A stretch of 29,531 nucleotides of DNA from Heliocybe sulcata (taxonomy: Eukaryota > Basidiomycota > Agaricomycetes > Gloeophyllales > Gloeophyllaceae), in NCBI GenBank assembly GCA_004369045.1, contig ML213539.1, positions 20,643-50,173 of the forward strand, read 5' to 3'. The notes beneath the pieces were generated by a model that saw nothing but the letters and a program-made list of their open reading frames with translations, ran no database searches and had not been told where the DNA came from. This document shows, one piece after another, positions 1 through 9,509 of this stretch. Position 1 is the first letter of the stretch. Each line of letters begins with the position of its first letter. The position numbers and the translations under genes are program-made.

Positions 1-2176
1 GCTTGAGGTACGAGGCGAGGTATACCCATTGCAGCCACCAATGCGCCTACATCAGATGATGAAGGGCGAGAGGCCGGTGACCGTGCGCGCAGAGAGACAG
101 CGGTGCGTCGACCACCGCCACGCCGAGTGGACAGAGCAGAAAGGACAGATGAGTCAATGTGGGGCAGTGTCGGATGGGACGGGAGGTGCTGGGGTAAACG
201 TTGCATGGAATCATGCCTATTCTGGGCAGTATTACCAGGACGCGGGATGGGAGGGAGGAACGGATTAATAACGGGCGCTGCCCCAGTGTTGTGAAGGGGC
301 GCGGAAGCTGCAGGTAGAAAAGAGCGTGGCGGAGGCGCCGACATGTCGGCGGGGACTGGGAGTTGCGATGTATGCGCTGCAACAAGAACCAAGATAGGAA
401 CAGGAGATGTTGTGGAGAGGGGTGCATGAGACTGAGCTTGGTGTGTACAAAGGCATAACTCATTGCAATGGAGGGCATACTACGACGATGAGGGTGGGAG
501 TGTGATTAGAGGGGAAGCTGGAAAGAAATGCAAGCGACATACACCTCGCATTTGCCTCTCGGAAAGGGCATAGAAACAGTAACTCCCGCATGTGCACTCC
601 GCGCACCCGCCGAGATTTGGGATATGGGCGACAGGATCCATGAGCAGGGGAGGAGGAAGGATAATGGCAAAAGGAAATGAAAATTGTGTGTTGTGATAAG
701 GCGCTTACCTAAGTAGGTATGTAGGTATCCGGTGGAAAATGTACAGGCCGAAGATCGAGGTCATAGCCGCGATCAAATCTCAGGGCGCAGTCGCGATCAA
801 ACCTCAGCGGGAGTGTGGTAGCATTGTTAAAGGGCAAGCCTGTACAGTACACAACTACTATCTACAGACTACAGATCTATATTAAATACATTCTCTTGTC
901 ATTAAGAGCTTCTACAAACATCGTCAATCATTAATCAGAGTCTGATTGTCGTCCACGGACTGACTGAAATGTTCGAGTCCGCCAACATTTTAACTTCAAC
1001 CATCGACGCAGCCGTGCGTGACTGTATCAGCGCGAAGGGCGAAGGCAGCGCTGACTAGGGCGACCCTGCTTGTGTGCTGCCCGGACACAGGGTCATTACG
1101 CTGGGTGCAAGCGTGACGGTGCCTGTGCATCCACCGGGCCGCTGGGGCAACACTAGAGTGTGGAAAGGTGCATCAGTGGCGCGGGCACCAGTGCTAGCAG
1201 TGCCGATCAATGCCCGGAACACAAGGAAGCATCGACGTGATGTGGCTGTGCATGCAGTGCCGATCAGTGCCGTCAGCATGGCGCTAGGGTGCAGCACTCA
1301 CCGGCACCAGTGGGCATCAAGGCTGGTGCTGGTGCCGGTGCCAAGACATGGTGAAGCGTGGTGCGCATTGATGCGCATTGATGCACATTGATGATCTCTA
1401 ATGACACGCGATGCCAGACTAGGGGGAACGACTTGGTACATATTTTTGTCCAATACGGTCCGTCATACATATCGTTGACTAGTGCTGGCATGAGCTCTGC
1501 CGACTGCACCCTGGGTTCGGTCTGTCATAGTTCACTATCTCTCCGAGGTGGATTAATGAACATTCAATCCTCCCTGTTATGCACAATATATTTGCGGCTA
1601 CCGCAACTAGTCCGTGCCGAACACTATGAACATGCAGCCCACCATCTACTGCATCCTCAGTTTGAAATCTTCACTCGGAGACATTACGAAGCTTCCCAGG
1701 TAGTCAGAAACAAATCTCACTTATTACTGCTGTGTCTACTCGGCCTGCTAACAATTGCAGCCTCTCTCTCTAGACATCGTGCCTCGGAAGCGCAAGGCTC
1801 ATCTTCAGCTCGGGTATAATGACGCTCTCCGCCACACAGAGCGGAGGCTCGTTGTCCGCTGGTCTAAGTCCTGTTGATGTCGTCGACTTATCAAAGCTTG
1901 CCTAGGGCGGATTCAAATGTACCTTCCTCATCACCTTTCGCGACGGCTTCCAAATGGTTGCTTGTATTCCGTACCCGGCGTCTGTTGTCGCCCAAAGCTC
2001 GACGCGTGCGGTTTGGGCAAACAAGCAAATACTAACAAATATAATAATGAACAACAGGCTTGTCCCGTGTCACCCTCGGTGACCTGAAGGCGCCACAGTC
2101 GGTCGGGTTCAGGGTGCGTCTACTCACTGCTTGTCGTTGTTTGCTTCATGAGTCTGATTTGGACGCGCATGGGTAG
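1..2176. other. Gene-poor stretch with no supportable gene
   Basis: I find no convincing gene here. Two 143-residue open frames (47-478 on minus, 1388-1819 on plus) have no recognisable motif, no good start context and no splice-linked neighbours. A charged reading on plus at about 20-160, rich in Arg, Asp and Glu, could be the tail of an exon entering from the left edge, but its borders cannot be fixed. Small oddities are a near-tandem GATCAAA-CTCAG motif at about 770-810 and three copies of a 10-bp ATGCRCATTG unit at 1362-1390. Confidence 0.4.
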
Positions 2177-2805
2177 GTGGGCAGGGATGCGAAGGCGCTG
2201 TTGACTGGGGAGAATATGGAGAAGGGCGGTGTGGTGGTTGTGGATGAGTATTTGAGGGTGAAGGGTGTGAAGGATGTTTATGCAATTGGGGATATTGCAA
2301 TGTGGCCGCAGCAGGGGACGGGAGAACTCAGGAGGATTGAGCATTGGAATGTGAGTGCTCTGGGATCTTCTTCGCGTTCTGTCTGGTCTTGTGAGGTGGG
2401 AGGGAGAGATGGTTGCTGATGTGATTTGGTGGATAGGTGGCGGGCAATCAGGTGTGTGCGGTGGGCAAGACGATTGCTGGGAGTGAGCAGCCATTTGTGA
2501 AGATTCCGGTGTTTTGGAGTGCTCGTGCGTTTCGTTTTGTTACTTGTGATCAGGGATATGGCTGAGGTGTGCGCGGTAGAGGGCCAGCAGCTCTGCTACG
2601 TCGGCGTGGGTGCAGAGTTTCAGGACGTAATTATGCAAGGAGACCCAGGGGAGATGAAGGTTGATGCCTAGTCCGGAGGAGGTCAGGGCGGGGAAGGTGA
2701 GTCTCGTTTCTTTGGGTGAGTGGGAGGAGGCTGATTGGGTGGGAGCAGGATTTGTTGAGCATTGATATCTCAACGGAGGGTGCGAAGGCGAGCATCGGGG
2801 CTTGA
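2177..2805 (+). pseudogene. 3' remnant of AIF-like NAD(P)H/FAD oxidoreductase
   Basis: This is the 3' part of a pyridine-nucleotide-disulfide oxidoreductase of the apoptosis-inducing-factor-like family, flavoproteins that move electrons from NAD(P)H. The first readable exon has the diagnostic second FAD-contact motif DVYAIGDIA, followed by IEHWN. Joining at GT-AG sites gives exons to 2350, 2437-2524 and 2580-2660, with introns 2351-2436 and 2525-2579. They read PVFWSAQGQQLCYVGVG, the expected C-terminal domain. After GEMK at about 2660 the frame breaks. It resumes at 2664 (MPSPEEVRAGK), passes an intron at 2697-2748, and ends with DLLSIDISTEG and a stop at 2803-2805. The jump skips a block that homologues would be expected to have (judged from memory, roughly 30-40 codons), so I infer an internal deletion. 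The N-terminal FAD and NAD folds are missing upstream, where a TAG precedes the frame. Retained splice sites suggest a genomic fragment rather than a retrocopy. Confidence 0.8.
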
Positions 2806-3892
2806 GGGTGTGAGGATGATGCCGGGATACCAGGGGAGAGGATGGAGTGTAGAGACAACTGAACGGGATCGGGGTTGTAAGGCTTGTATGGACAGAGCAC
2901 CTGATGTGTATACTAGGAATTGTTGTATCGATATGTTTTCCTCCTGTGTGGGTTGCAGGCTGGCCGATCCTTTTGATCGGGTGATCTCAGCCATAGGGAG
3001 ATGGATGGTACCATAAGGGTGTCACTGCTAAACTGATCATGAGCCGTCTGCGCTCCATTTTCTTCCAGAGTATCCGCAGCCCAAGAGTGACTTAACAAAA
3101 AACGCAAAGAACACGTGATGTCACGTCTCGCGTATCTGCCACGGTCCCTGACACCTGCCACATCTCGTCTGCGGACAGTCTCCTCTGTAGACGCCTTCAA
3201 CGCCAGTGCGCCTTGTGAGCTACTGGCGAGAGGGAAAATTGCACCAAGTTGATTGGAGCCGCGGCTACGTATGTACCGACTGTTCGTACAATGAAGACTT
3301 GGACAAGATGCACTTTTAGACGGGCGGTTATAGCAGGCTACATCGTGGAAGGACGTCACATCAATCCATGCCCATTCTACAGCTGCCAGCTTTAGCGGTG
3401 GTCACGTCTCTAGACTTACAACGCATCGTCTGCAACTGCATGTCAAATTAAAGTTGCGAGGCGAGTGGGTTCAGTCAACTACGGTGGCAGATGAGGCAGA
3501 TGAGGAATCCAATTTCGCAGATGCGAGAGGAGTCATTTCGTCGAAACTAGAGCATAGAAGTAAGACGTACGGATCGGGCAACTCATGCACGAGACGAGTC
3601 AGAGGGATGGTTTTCAAATGAGAACCTGCCGGATTTTGACGTCGATATTATCCAAAAAAAGGCTGATTAGTCTAGCATATCTTCATTACCATGTAGCAGA
3701 CCGGGAAACGCCTCGTTGCATCGTAGTCGGCGGTTGTTTGGCTCTGTATGGCAAAGGGCTGGGTCGCGAGGCCTGCACATCCCGGGCCTGGGAAAATGAG
3801 ATTTTATCACTGATAAGGGCGACCGCAGGCCTCCTCAAGTCTCCCTCCAACATCCAACGCACTACATCCGTGTTCTATCCCAGATCGTCTTG
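2806..3892. other. Intergenic stretch with no supportable gene
   Basis: Open frames on both strands (2913-3359 minus, 3585-3893 plus) show no family signature and look fortuitous. A CACGTGATGTCACGT motif occurs at about 3112-3126. It resembles the 14-bp CRE-like palindrome found inside the inverted repeat at 6681-6694. I see nothing else. Confidence 0.4.
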
Positions 3893-4450
3893 ATGTCGCG
3901 TTATTTCAGCTCTGTTGAAGCTTCTCTTTATGCAGCGCAGCCTGCTGCGCACCCGATGGGCGGATTGGTCACGATGAGCGTCGATACTGGCCAGAGTCAG
4001 GCAACTGACCGGAGAGAGCACATGGTCCCAGTTGTACAACCACCAGCGGCCTGGCAGGTAACAGGCATTCCAGCCTTCCTTGACGACAAGTACTGAAAAA
4101 AGCCATCATTAGCTGCACCTCGAGGAGGAAGGCATACTAATTACGGACCTCATTCAATGCAGCGAGGAAAACTACGCATCCATAGAGTGCCAAGCGGGCG
4201 CTCTGGACCTAAGAGAATGCCAGGACAGCCATTGTAGACGTCGCAAAGGCGATAGAAAGCCTGCCTACAACTGTCCTAGACTGGGTGTTCTTCCACCAAG
4301 ACTAGCTCGCGTAGCTAGAGAAAGGCAGCATTCCCTACACAATTCCCAGCAAACGGGAGCTCCTGGAGAGGCAGCTGTGACTCCTAGCAAGCTGCATCAC
4401 AGTAATCTCCGCTCCGGTCAACCCTTCCCTTGCCAGTACTACGAAGGGGT
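3893..4450 (+). pseudogene. Decayed two-exon gene of unknown family
   Basis: A coding relic starts at ATG 3893 (MSRYFSSVEASLY) and runs to 4057. It crosses a consensus 55-nt intron (4058-4112) and continues with LHLEEEGILITDLIQ. At about 4222-4240 the sensible reading shifts frame to DVAKAIESLPTTVLDWVFF. It then meets TAG, TAG and TGA codons around 4300-4380 while the flanking sense stays protein-like (GSIPYTIPSKRELLERQ, ASCITVISAPVN). All three stops are one C-to-T change away from CAG or CGA, as expected from cytosine deamination. I do not recognise the family. The sequence downstream of 4430 stays open but changes character, so the 3' end is uncertain. Confidence 0.5.
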
Positions 4451-4937
4451 TCCACAGAACCACGCCTCAATGGGACCGATGATACGGCCGATCAGGGTTC
4501 TGCGCTCCGAAAACGCGTTTTAGGGTTGTTTCGTGATCGCGGCGACGTTGCGACTCTATTGCAAGTTCGCTCGCCGCTGACAGCTCCTTGGAAGGCGAGC
4601 GACGACTATACTGGCGACCCCGACTATTCACTCTGGCGGCAAGCCCACGACTCTATTCCCCGCAGCGCGGCGACACTCACTCTATTCAGCGGGACTCAAT
4701 GCAAACCGATCTATTCTTGTCTCGGGGACTATTCTTGGACTCAGCCACAACGACACGTAAGCCTCGGCCTCCGGATCTTTCCGATCGAGTCAACGGCAAC
4801 TCGGCACAACACAGTCTGGTCGGTCCCGAGGAGTCTAGGCCATCGAGTCATTCTAGATTGCCCATCCCACTCAATGTCCCGCCTGTCGTTCCCATCATCG
4901 CCTTCGCCGCCCATCGGGTCGCATGCTCAGGGCGCCC
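4430..4937 (+). other. Left extension of inverted-repeat element, retroelement-like leader
   Basis: This stretch continues directly into the left arm of the inverted repeat but has no counterpart beyond the right arm. It is rich in GACTCTATT, GGGACT and GGCGACC motifs, similar to leader and early gag regions of fungal LTR retroelements, and stays open in one frame from 4430 to 5143. No LTR end or primer-binding site could be placed. It may be the 5' part of the parent element of which the arms are copies. The function call is weak. Confidence 0.3.
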
Positions 4938-5992
4938 GTATGCATCAACTCACCGCCTCCATCATCGGTTTCGGCTCCCTCCGCGCGACGCATCACTCGC
5001 CCGACCCACTACCCCTTTCGGCACAGCCGCACCGCTCTTCGGCAACTACGCCCGCCACTCAAGTTACTGTGGCACCACCGCGTCGACGCAAGGTCTCGTA
5101 CGGCGTGGCGCGAGGACAAGACTCGTCGCGCGTTTCAAGCTAGGCTACGAGCGTACTCATGCAGGCACCGCGCCGCGCGGAAACGATAGGATTGGTAGGA
5201 AAGTTAGGTACAGGGCGGTTGGGGCGGTGCGCGCCTTGTGGACGAGCGCGCGGCATAGGAGATGGTTGGCGGAAGATGGTTTTCTCCTCATGTGCGACTG
5301 CAAGTAGTGTAGCGGCGACGTTTGTACTTAAACCCTTTCTCTTTGTATCGAAAATGCAAGTTATCTTCACCCTTCATATCTCGTTCTCGGCGCAAGAGTT
5401 TCCTCCAGAGTATAAGGCTTTCGACGGTCTTCCGACTTCAACCAGAGTTTGCGCGAACCTTCCGACAGCACGCGCGACAAGTGAGCTCTTTCGTTTCAAA
5501 GTTTTCCCTTAAGTCCGGCCTCGTGCGCCGCCCGTCTCGTTAACCACGATCGAGTTGTCTCGAGTTTTAGAAGCATCGCCCATCGCATCGAAGGCATTGT
5601 ACGCGTGCCTCGATCGCATTGTGTAGGCGATCCCGATCCCGCTCCCTCCGAGTCCGTGCGACAAGCGTGCGCTCCGCGACAGCCCGAGAAGTTATCGCAC
5701 CAAGAGCGCACCGGGTGCGTTAGTATCGCATCGTCAAGCGGAGTACGATACAAGCATCTCCCGAAGTGAGCGTATCGAATTGAGACTGCCGCACGACCGC
5801 GACTGGTCTGCGCCAAACTACCTTTAGCCCCACCTATACGTCTTACCCTACCCTATCCCTCCGAACGTCTATTATACCCTTCGTCGCCCCGGACCTCGCA
5901 GCCATCTAGCACCAAGGGATTGGTGCTACGCTTTGTGGTTGTTGTTCCCCTTTAGGTCTGTGCGGGTTTCGTCGTGTGTTAGTGCCTTTCAC
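4938..5992 (+). repeat. Left arm of large inverted repeat
   Basis: Read 4938 to 5992, this arm matches the reverse complement of 6695-7746 almost end to end. The outer match begins at GTATGCATCAACTCAC and the inner match ends at TTAGTGCCTTTCA. Parallel open frames on the two arms differ at only 5 of 76 codons in one region (minus 5140-5370 versus plus 7314-7544) and more elsewhere. The arm holds short open frames on both strands, none with a domain I recognise. Either strand could derive from a degraded gag-like region. Confidence 0.85.
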
Positions 5993-5994
5993 CG

Positions 5995-6642
5995 ATGTGG
6001 ACAACACCAGAGGCAGCCATGGCGCAGCAGCATCCGTCACCCCATGCCACCACTCATCACAACACCATCAGCTACTATCCCAATAATCATCGGGACCCAA
6101 CGTTCCATAATGCTTCTGGTCCACCGGCGACATCGCTGCCTCTGGATGCCATTCAGTACCCATATGCTCAGGCCACGATGGACATACACTCAGCATGCAG
6201 CACCATGGTTGAGGAAGTGCGAGAGGGCTCGTTGATAGGACAGGGCCAGTTACAGGGACACAATCAGCAGCTTGTCCACCCTTATGAATCCCAACATTGG
6301 CCAATCCGAACCAACGAGGGCGGTGAACCGGGGCTCATTGCCAACTGGCCCCCGCGTGTCTTCAAGTTCAACCCCTTTGAGGACGAGGATGGTCAGGCCC
6401 ATGTTTACTTGGCCACCGGGGACGCCGTTCCAGAACCTTTCTCGCCCGCACGTCTCTCGACCTCTACAACATCACCCTTGCTGATGCCTTCCTATGATGT
6501 GAAGTCGACCTCTGCCAATGCCACAGATGGCGGACGAAGCACCGCTGGCTCCATCGGATCGCCAGAGCAGGATGATTTATGCAGCTTCCGCACTGTGGGC
6601 GGCCCCACCAGACAGGATGTCAATGGCTTCCATGGCCTGTAA
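5995..6642 (+). CDS. 215-aa ORF filling the spacer of the inverted repeat
   Basis: A single uninterrupted 215-codon frame begins two bases after the left arm ends (ATG 5995, context TCACCGATG) and stops 52 nt before the right arm. It is low in complexity: His-, Pro-, Ser-, Thr- and Gln-rich at the N-terminus (HPSPHATTHHN), with WPPRVFKFNPFEDEDG in the middle and a Ser/Thr/Gly-rich end (RSTAGSIGSPEQDD). No enzyme motif, signal peptide or membrane span is visible. It resembles a disordered piece of a regulatory protein. Its fit inside the spacer suggests a captured host exon carried between long inverted repeats, but a chance ORF cannot be excluded. No intron is needed. Confidence 0.5.
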   Translation: MWTTPEAAMAQQHPSPHATTHHNTISYYPNNHRDPTFHNASGPPATSLPLDAIQYPYAQATMDIHSACSTMVEEVREGSLIGQGQLQGHNQQLVHPYESQHWPIRTNEGGEPGLIANWPPRVFKFNPFEDEDGQAHVYLATGDAVPEPFSPARLSTSTTSPLLMPSYDVKSTSANATDGGRSTAGSIGSPEQDDLCSFRTVGGPTRQDVNGFHGL

Positions 6643-6680
6643 GGGCTCCCCTTCAGCCACCTTCGCTTTCAGCCACTGTG

Positions 6681-6694
6681 ACGTGACGTCACGT
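6681..6694. promoter_or_regulatory. 14-bp CRE-like palindrome at inner edge of right arm
   Basis: ACGTGACGTCACGT is a perfect 14-bp palindrome containing the bZIP (CREB/ATF) core TGACGTCA. It lies at the junction between the spacer and the right arm and is absent from the left junction. Binding is inferred only. Confidence 0.35.
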
Positions 6695-7746
6695 TGAAAG
6701 GCACTAACATGCGACGAAATCCGCACAGACCTAAAGGGGAACAACAACCACAAAGCGTAGCACCAATCCCTTGGTGCTAGATGGCTGCGAGGTCTGGGGC
6801 GACGAAGGGTATAATAGACGTTCGGAGGGATAGGGTAGGGTAAGACGTATAGGTGGGGCTAAAGGTAGTTTGGCGCAGACCAGTCGCGGTCGTGCGGCAG
6901 TCTCAATTCGATATGCTCACTTCGGGAGATGCTTGTATCGTACTCTGCTTGACGATGCGATTCTAATGCACTCAGTGCGCGCTTGTTGCGATAACTTCTC
7001 GAGCTGTCGCGGAACGTGCGCTTGTCACACGGTCTTGGAGGGAGCAGATTCGGGATCACCTACGCAATGCAATCAAGGCACGCATACAGTGCCGTCGGTG
7101 CAATGCGCGACACTTCTAAAACTCGAGATGACTCGAACGCGATTAACGAAACGGACGGCGCACGAGGCCGGACTTAAGAGAAACTTGAAACAAAAGAACT
7201 CACTTGTCGCGCGCGCTGTCAGAAGGTTCGCGTAAACTCTGGGTGAAGTCGGAAGACCGTCGAAAGCCTTATACTCTAGAGGAAACTCTTGCGCCGAGAA
7301 TGAGATACAAAGGGTGAAGATAACTTGCATTTTCGAGACAAAGAGAAAGGGTTTAAGTACAAACGTCGCCGCTACACTACTTGCAGTCGCACATGAGGAG
7401 AAAACCATCTTCCGCCAACCATCTCCTATGCCGCGCACTCGTCCACAAGGCGCGCATCGCCCCAACCGCCCTGTACCTAACTTTCCTACCAATCCTATCG
7501 TCTCCTCGCGGCGCGGTACCTGCATGAGTACGCCCGTAGCCTAGCTTGAAACGTGCGACGAGTCTTGTCCTCGCGCCATGCTGTACGAGACCTTGCGTCG
7601 ACGTGGCGGTGCCACAGTAACTTGAGTGGCGGGTGTGGTTGCCGAAGAGTGGCGTGGTTGTGCCGAAAGGGGTAGTGGGTCGGGCGAGTGATGCGTCACG
7701 CGGAGGGAGCTGAAACCGATGATGGAGGCGGTGAGTTGATGCGTAC
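6695..7746 (-). repeat. Right arm of large inverted repeat
   Basis: This is the inverted partner of 4938-5992. Many differences from the left arm are CG in the left and CA or TG in the right. In 6985-7115 I count about eight such sites against one or two in the other direction, so the right arm has lost more CpG. It ends at 7746 where a SINE-like sequence starts, so the outer end may have been truncated or replaced there. Confidence 0.85.
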
Positions 7747-8018
7747 ATCAGGAAAAATCCAGATTGCTTCAGCAAAGTTTCAGTACTTTAAATTCTAAGG
7801 CCAAAGCAAAGCTGCTTTGAGCTCTTTAGAATGCTTGACAGTGCTTCAGACTGTCTGAAGCTTTCAAAGCACTCAAAATATATATTATATACCTAAATCT
7901 TGCTGAATAAACAGTCATTAAAAACAATTGTTTGGTAGAGCAAGATATGGATATGAAGGATTTGAATCATGTACCTCACAATCAATATCATGTAGTCTTA
8001 CCACTAGACCACTTATGT
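7747..8018 (-). repeat. tRNA-headed SINE candidate
   Basis: On the minus strand a tRNA-like head starts near 8018. It has an RNA polymerase III A box TGGTCTAGTGGTA (7999-8011) and B box GATTCAAATCC (7958-7968), correctly spaced for a tRNA. The anticodon arm and acceptor stem pair poorly and the body continues for another 200 nt, so this is not a working tRNA gene. The AT-rich body contains a near-perfect palindrome CTTCAGACTGTCTGAAG (7844-7860) and repeated AAAGC/GCTTT words. It ends near 7747 against the inverted repeat. Exact ends and target-site duplications could not be fixed. Confidence 0.6.
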
Positions 8019-8129
8019 TCAACATATTAGACTTTCCTGGTTTATAGTATATCACCATACTCATTAACTCGTATCAATTAGTACCAGTAGAATGCCTCTT
8101 CAGGAGCCTCCTTACCTATAGCTCCATGC

Positions 8130-9360
8130 CTAGTCTACACCCCATCCTCTCCAGCTCCCAATCACACATTGCCTGCAGCATACTACTCCGAGTCTACATT
8201 GCTGCCTAGCTTGGGCACTGCCCCCTGGGTCACCAACAGCCACATGTTGCCTTTTCCCAACACTCCTCTTCAGCGCCTCGACACCATGTGGTGGGTAGGG
8301 GTAGCACCCATGGGTGACGTTGAGCTGGGCCCCGATTGAGGCAGGCACATAGCGCAAAGGAAGGAGAGAATAGGAGGGAGTGACAACGAAGGGGCGGAGG
8401 ACTTGATAGACCAGTGATATTACACTCTTCGTCCTCCTCAATCCAAGGAGAGCGTGATGAGGTATCCGCAATGAGTTAGAGGATAGCAAAAAGGATAGTC
8501 AGCATTGAGGCTGTCAAGTGAGCGGTAGATAGCTCACATCGGACACAGTGGATGGCACGGGAGACTGACGATGCACGGTACCACCGGCTACGCTGTGTTT
8601 GCATGCAGAACAGACATTGAGCTTACGCTGATGCTCAAAGAGCAGAAAAGCTGTACTCACTTACGCGTGCAACACATTGCCTGAGTCTCAATCATGGCTT
8701 ACCTACCGCCAATGAAAGGCATTCTGAATGCAGCAGCATCCGGAGGAGAAGCAGAGGCCATATGTTCGTAATGAAACAGGTGGTTGAGCAGGGTGGGATG
8801 GACTGGGGGCAGATGATAGGACAGCAGAGACGTCAAGAGCACGCCAGGAATAAGAGTATTCTCACTGCCGGAGACCTTGCACGATGTAGCCAGCTGACCG
8901 TTCAAGCAAGTAAGCGTCAGTAGCGGTAAACCAAAACGTGCGACTCACCACAGATACCTGTCTTGCCTAGACATATACAGAGCCCAACTCAGGCAGTTTT
9001 TGAGACGACTGGTGCCGATCATTCAGGAAGATGTACGTGGATCAGGACGTGGCGAAGGACTCAGCGTTGAATGCAGAGACGTTGCTGAGACGACACGAAG
9101 GCTATCAGCAACTGTTCACACAAATGGACAGTACATGTGCGACTTACTATCATTCAGACAGGTCAAGGAAGCTTTGTCCAGCGCGGTTGAAAGCAGCGAG
9201 GTGCGTTAGGTTGTCGAGAGAAGAGAGCAAGGCTGTAGAGTGCTGCTTGGGCAATGCGGTGGGTGTCTTACAGCAGAATGGTTGGCGTAGCAGGTGTAAT
9301 GCTCACAAAGGTTTGGATGGCAATGCTAGACGAAGAAGGTAAAGAGGACCAGTGCCGGCT
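8130..9360 (-). other. Possible decayed minus-strand coding region
   Basis: On minus, 8881-8699 reads protein-like (ENTLIPGVLLTSLLSYHLPP, then FHYEHMASASPPDAAAFRMP). A GTGAGT donor and CAG acceptor lie upstream (about 8948 to 8892), and a GTAAGC donor follows at about 8702. A second open stretch runs 8489-8130. The segments could not be joined into one frame and no family is recognised. Treat this as a possible relic of a transposon accessory gene, or noncoding. Confidence 0.25.
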
Positions 9361-9509
9361 GTAAAGGACAAAGTCATTGAATGCAGCCGCACTGCAGGTG
9401 CGCCGGCTAAGTCTGATCCCTCGTGCTATCCTATGTCTATTGAGACGACGAATTTGCTACAGTAAGGAATGCACAGTAATTAATACTAGCAGTATAATAT
9501 TCGAGCATA
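9361..9509. other. Spacer downstream of the Plavaka stop codon
   Basis: This AT-richer stretch between the possible relic and the end of the Plavaka transposase should contain the element's 3' untranslated region and terminal repeat. No terminal inverted repeat was recognised by eye. Confidence 0.3.

Noticed and set aside
47-478. 143-codon open frame on the minus strand
   Set aside because: No motif, no splice-linked partner, and a composition expected from the antisense of a GC-rich purine tract.
1362-1390. Short direct repeats as a CRISPR-like or satellite array
   Set aside because: Only three copies of a 10-bp unit, without spacers. This is ordinary microsatellite slippage.
1388-1819. 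143-codon open frame on the plus strand
   Set aside because: No recognisable domain, and the Leu-rich tail is followed directly by a stop. It looks fortuitous.
5496-5816. 106-codon frame on the left arm and its counterpart at 6870-7235 on the right arm
   Set aside because: The frame is shared because the arms are copies of each other. Amino-acid changes are numerous and follow CpG decay, so selection for a protein is not supported.
7947-8018. tRNA gene on the minus strand
   Set aside because: The A and B boxes are good, but the acceptor and anticodon stems do not pair well and the repeat body continues downstream, so a SINE head fits better.
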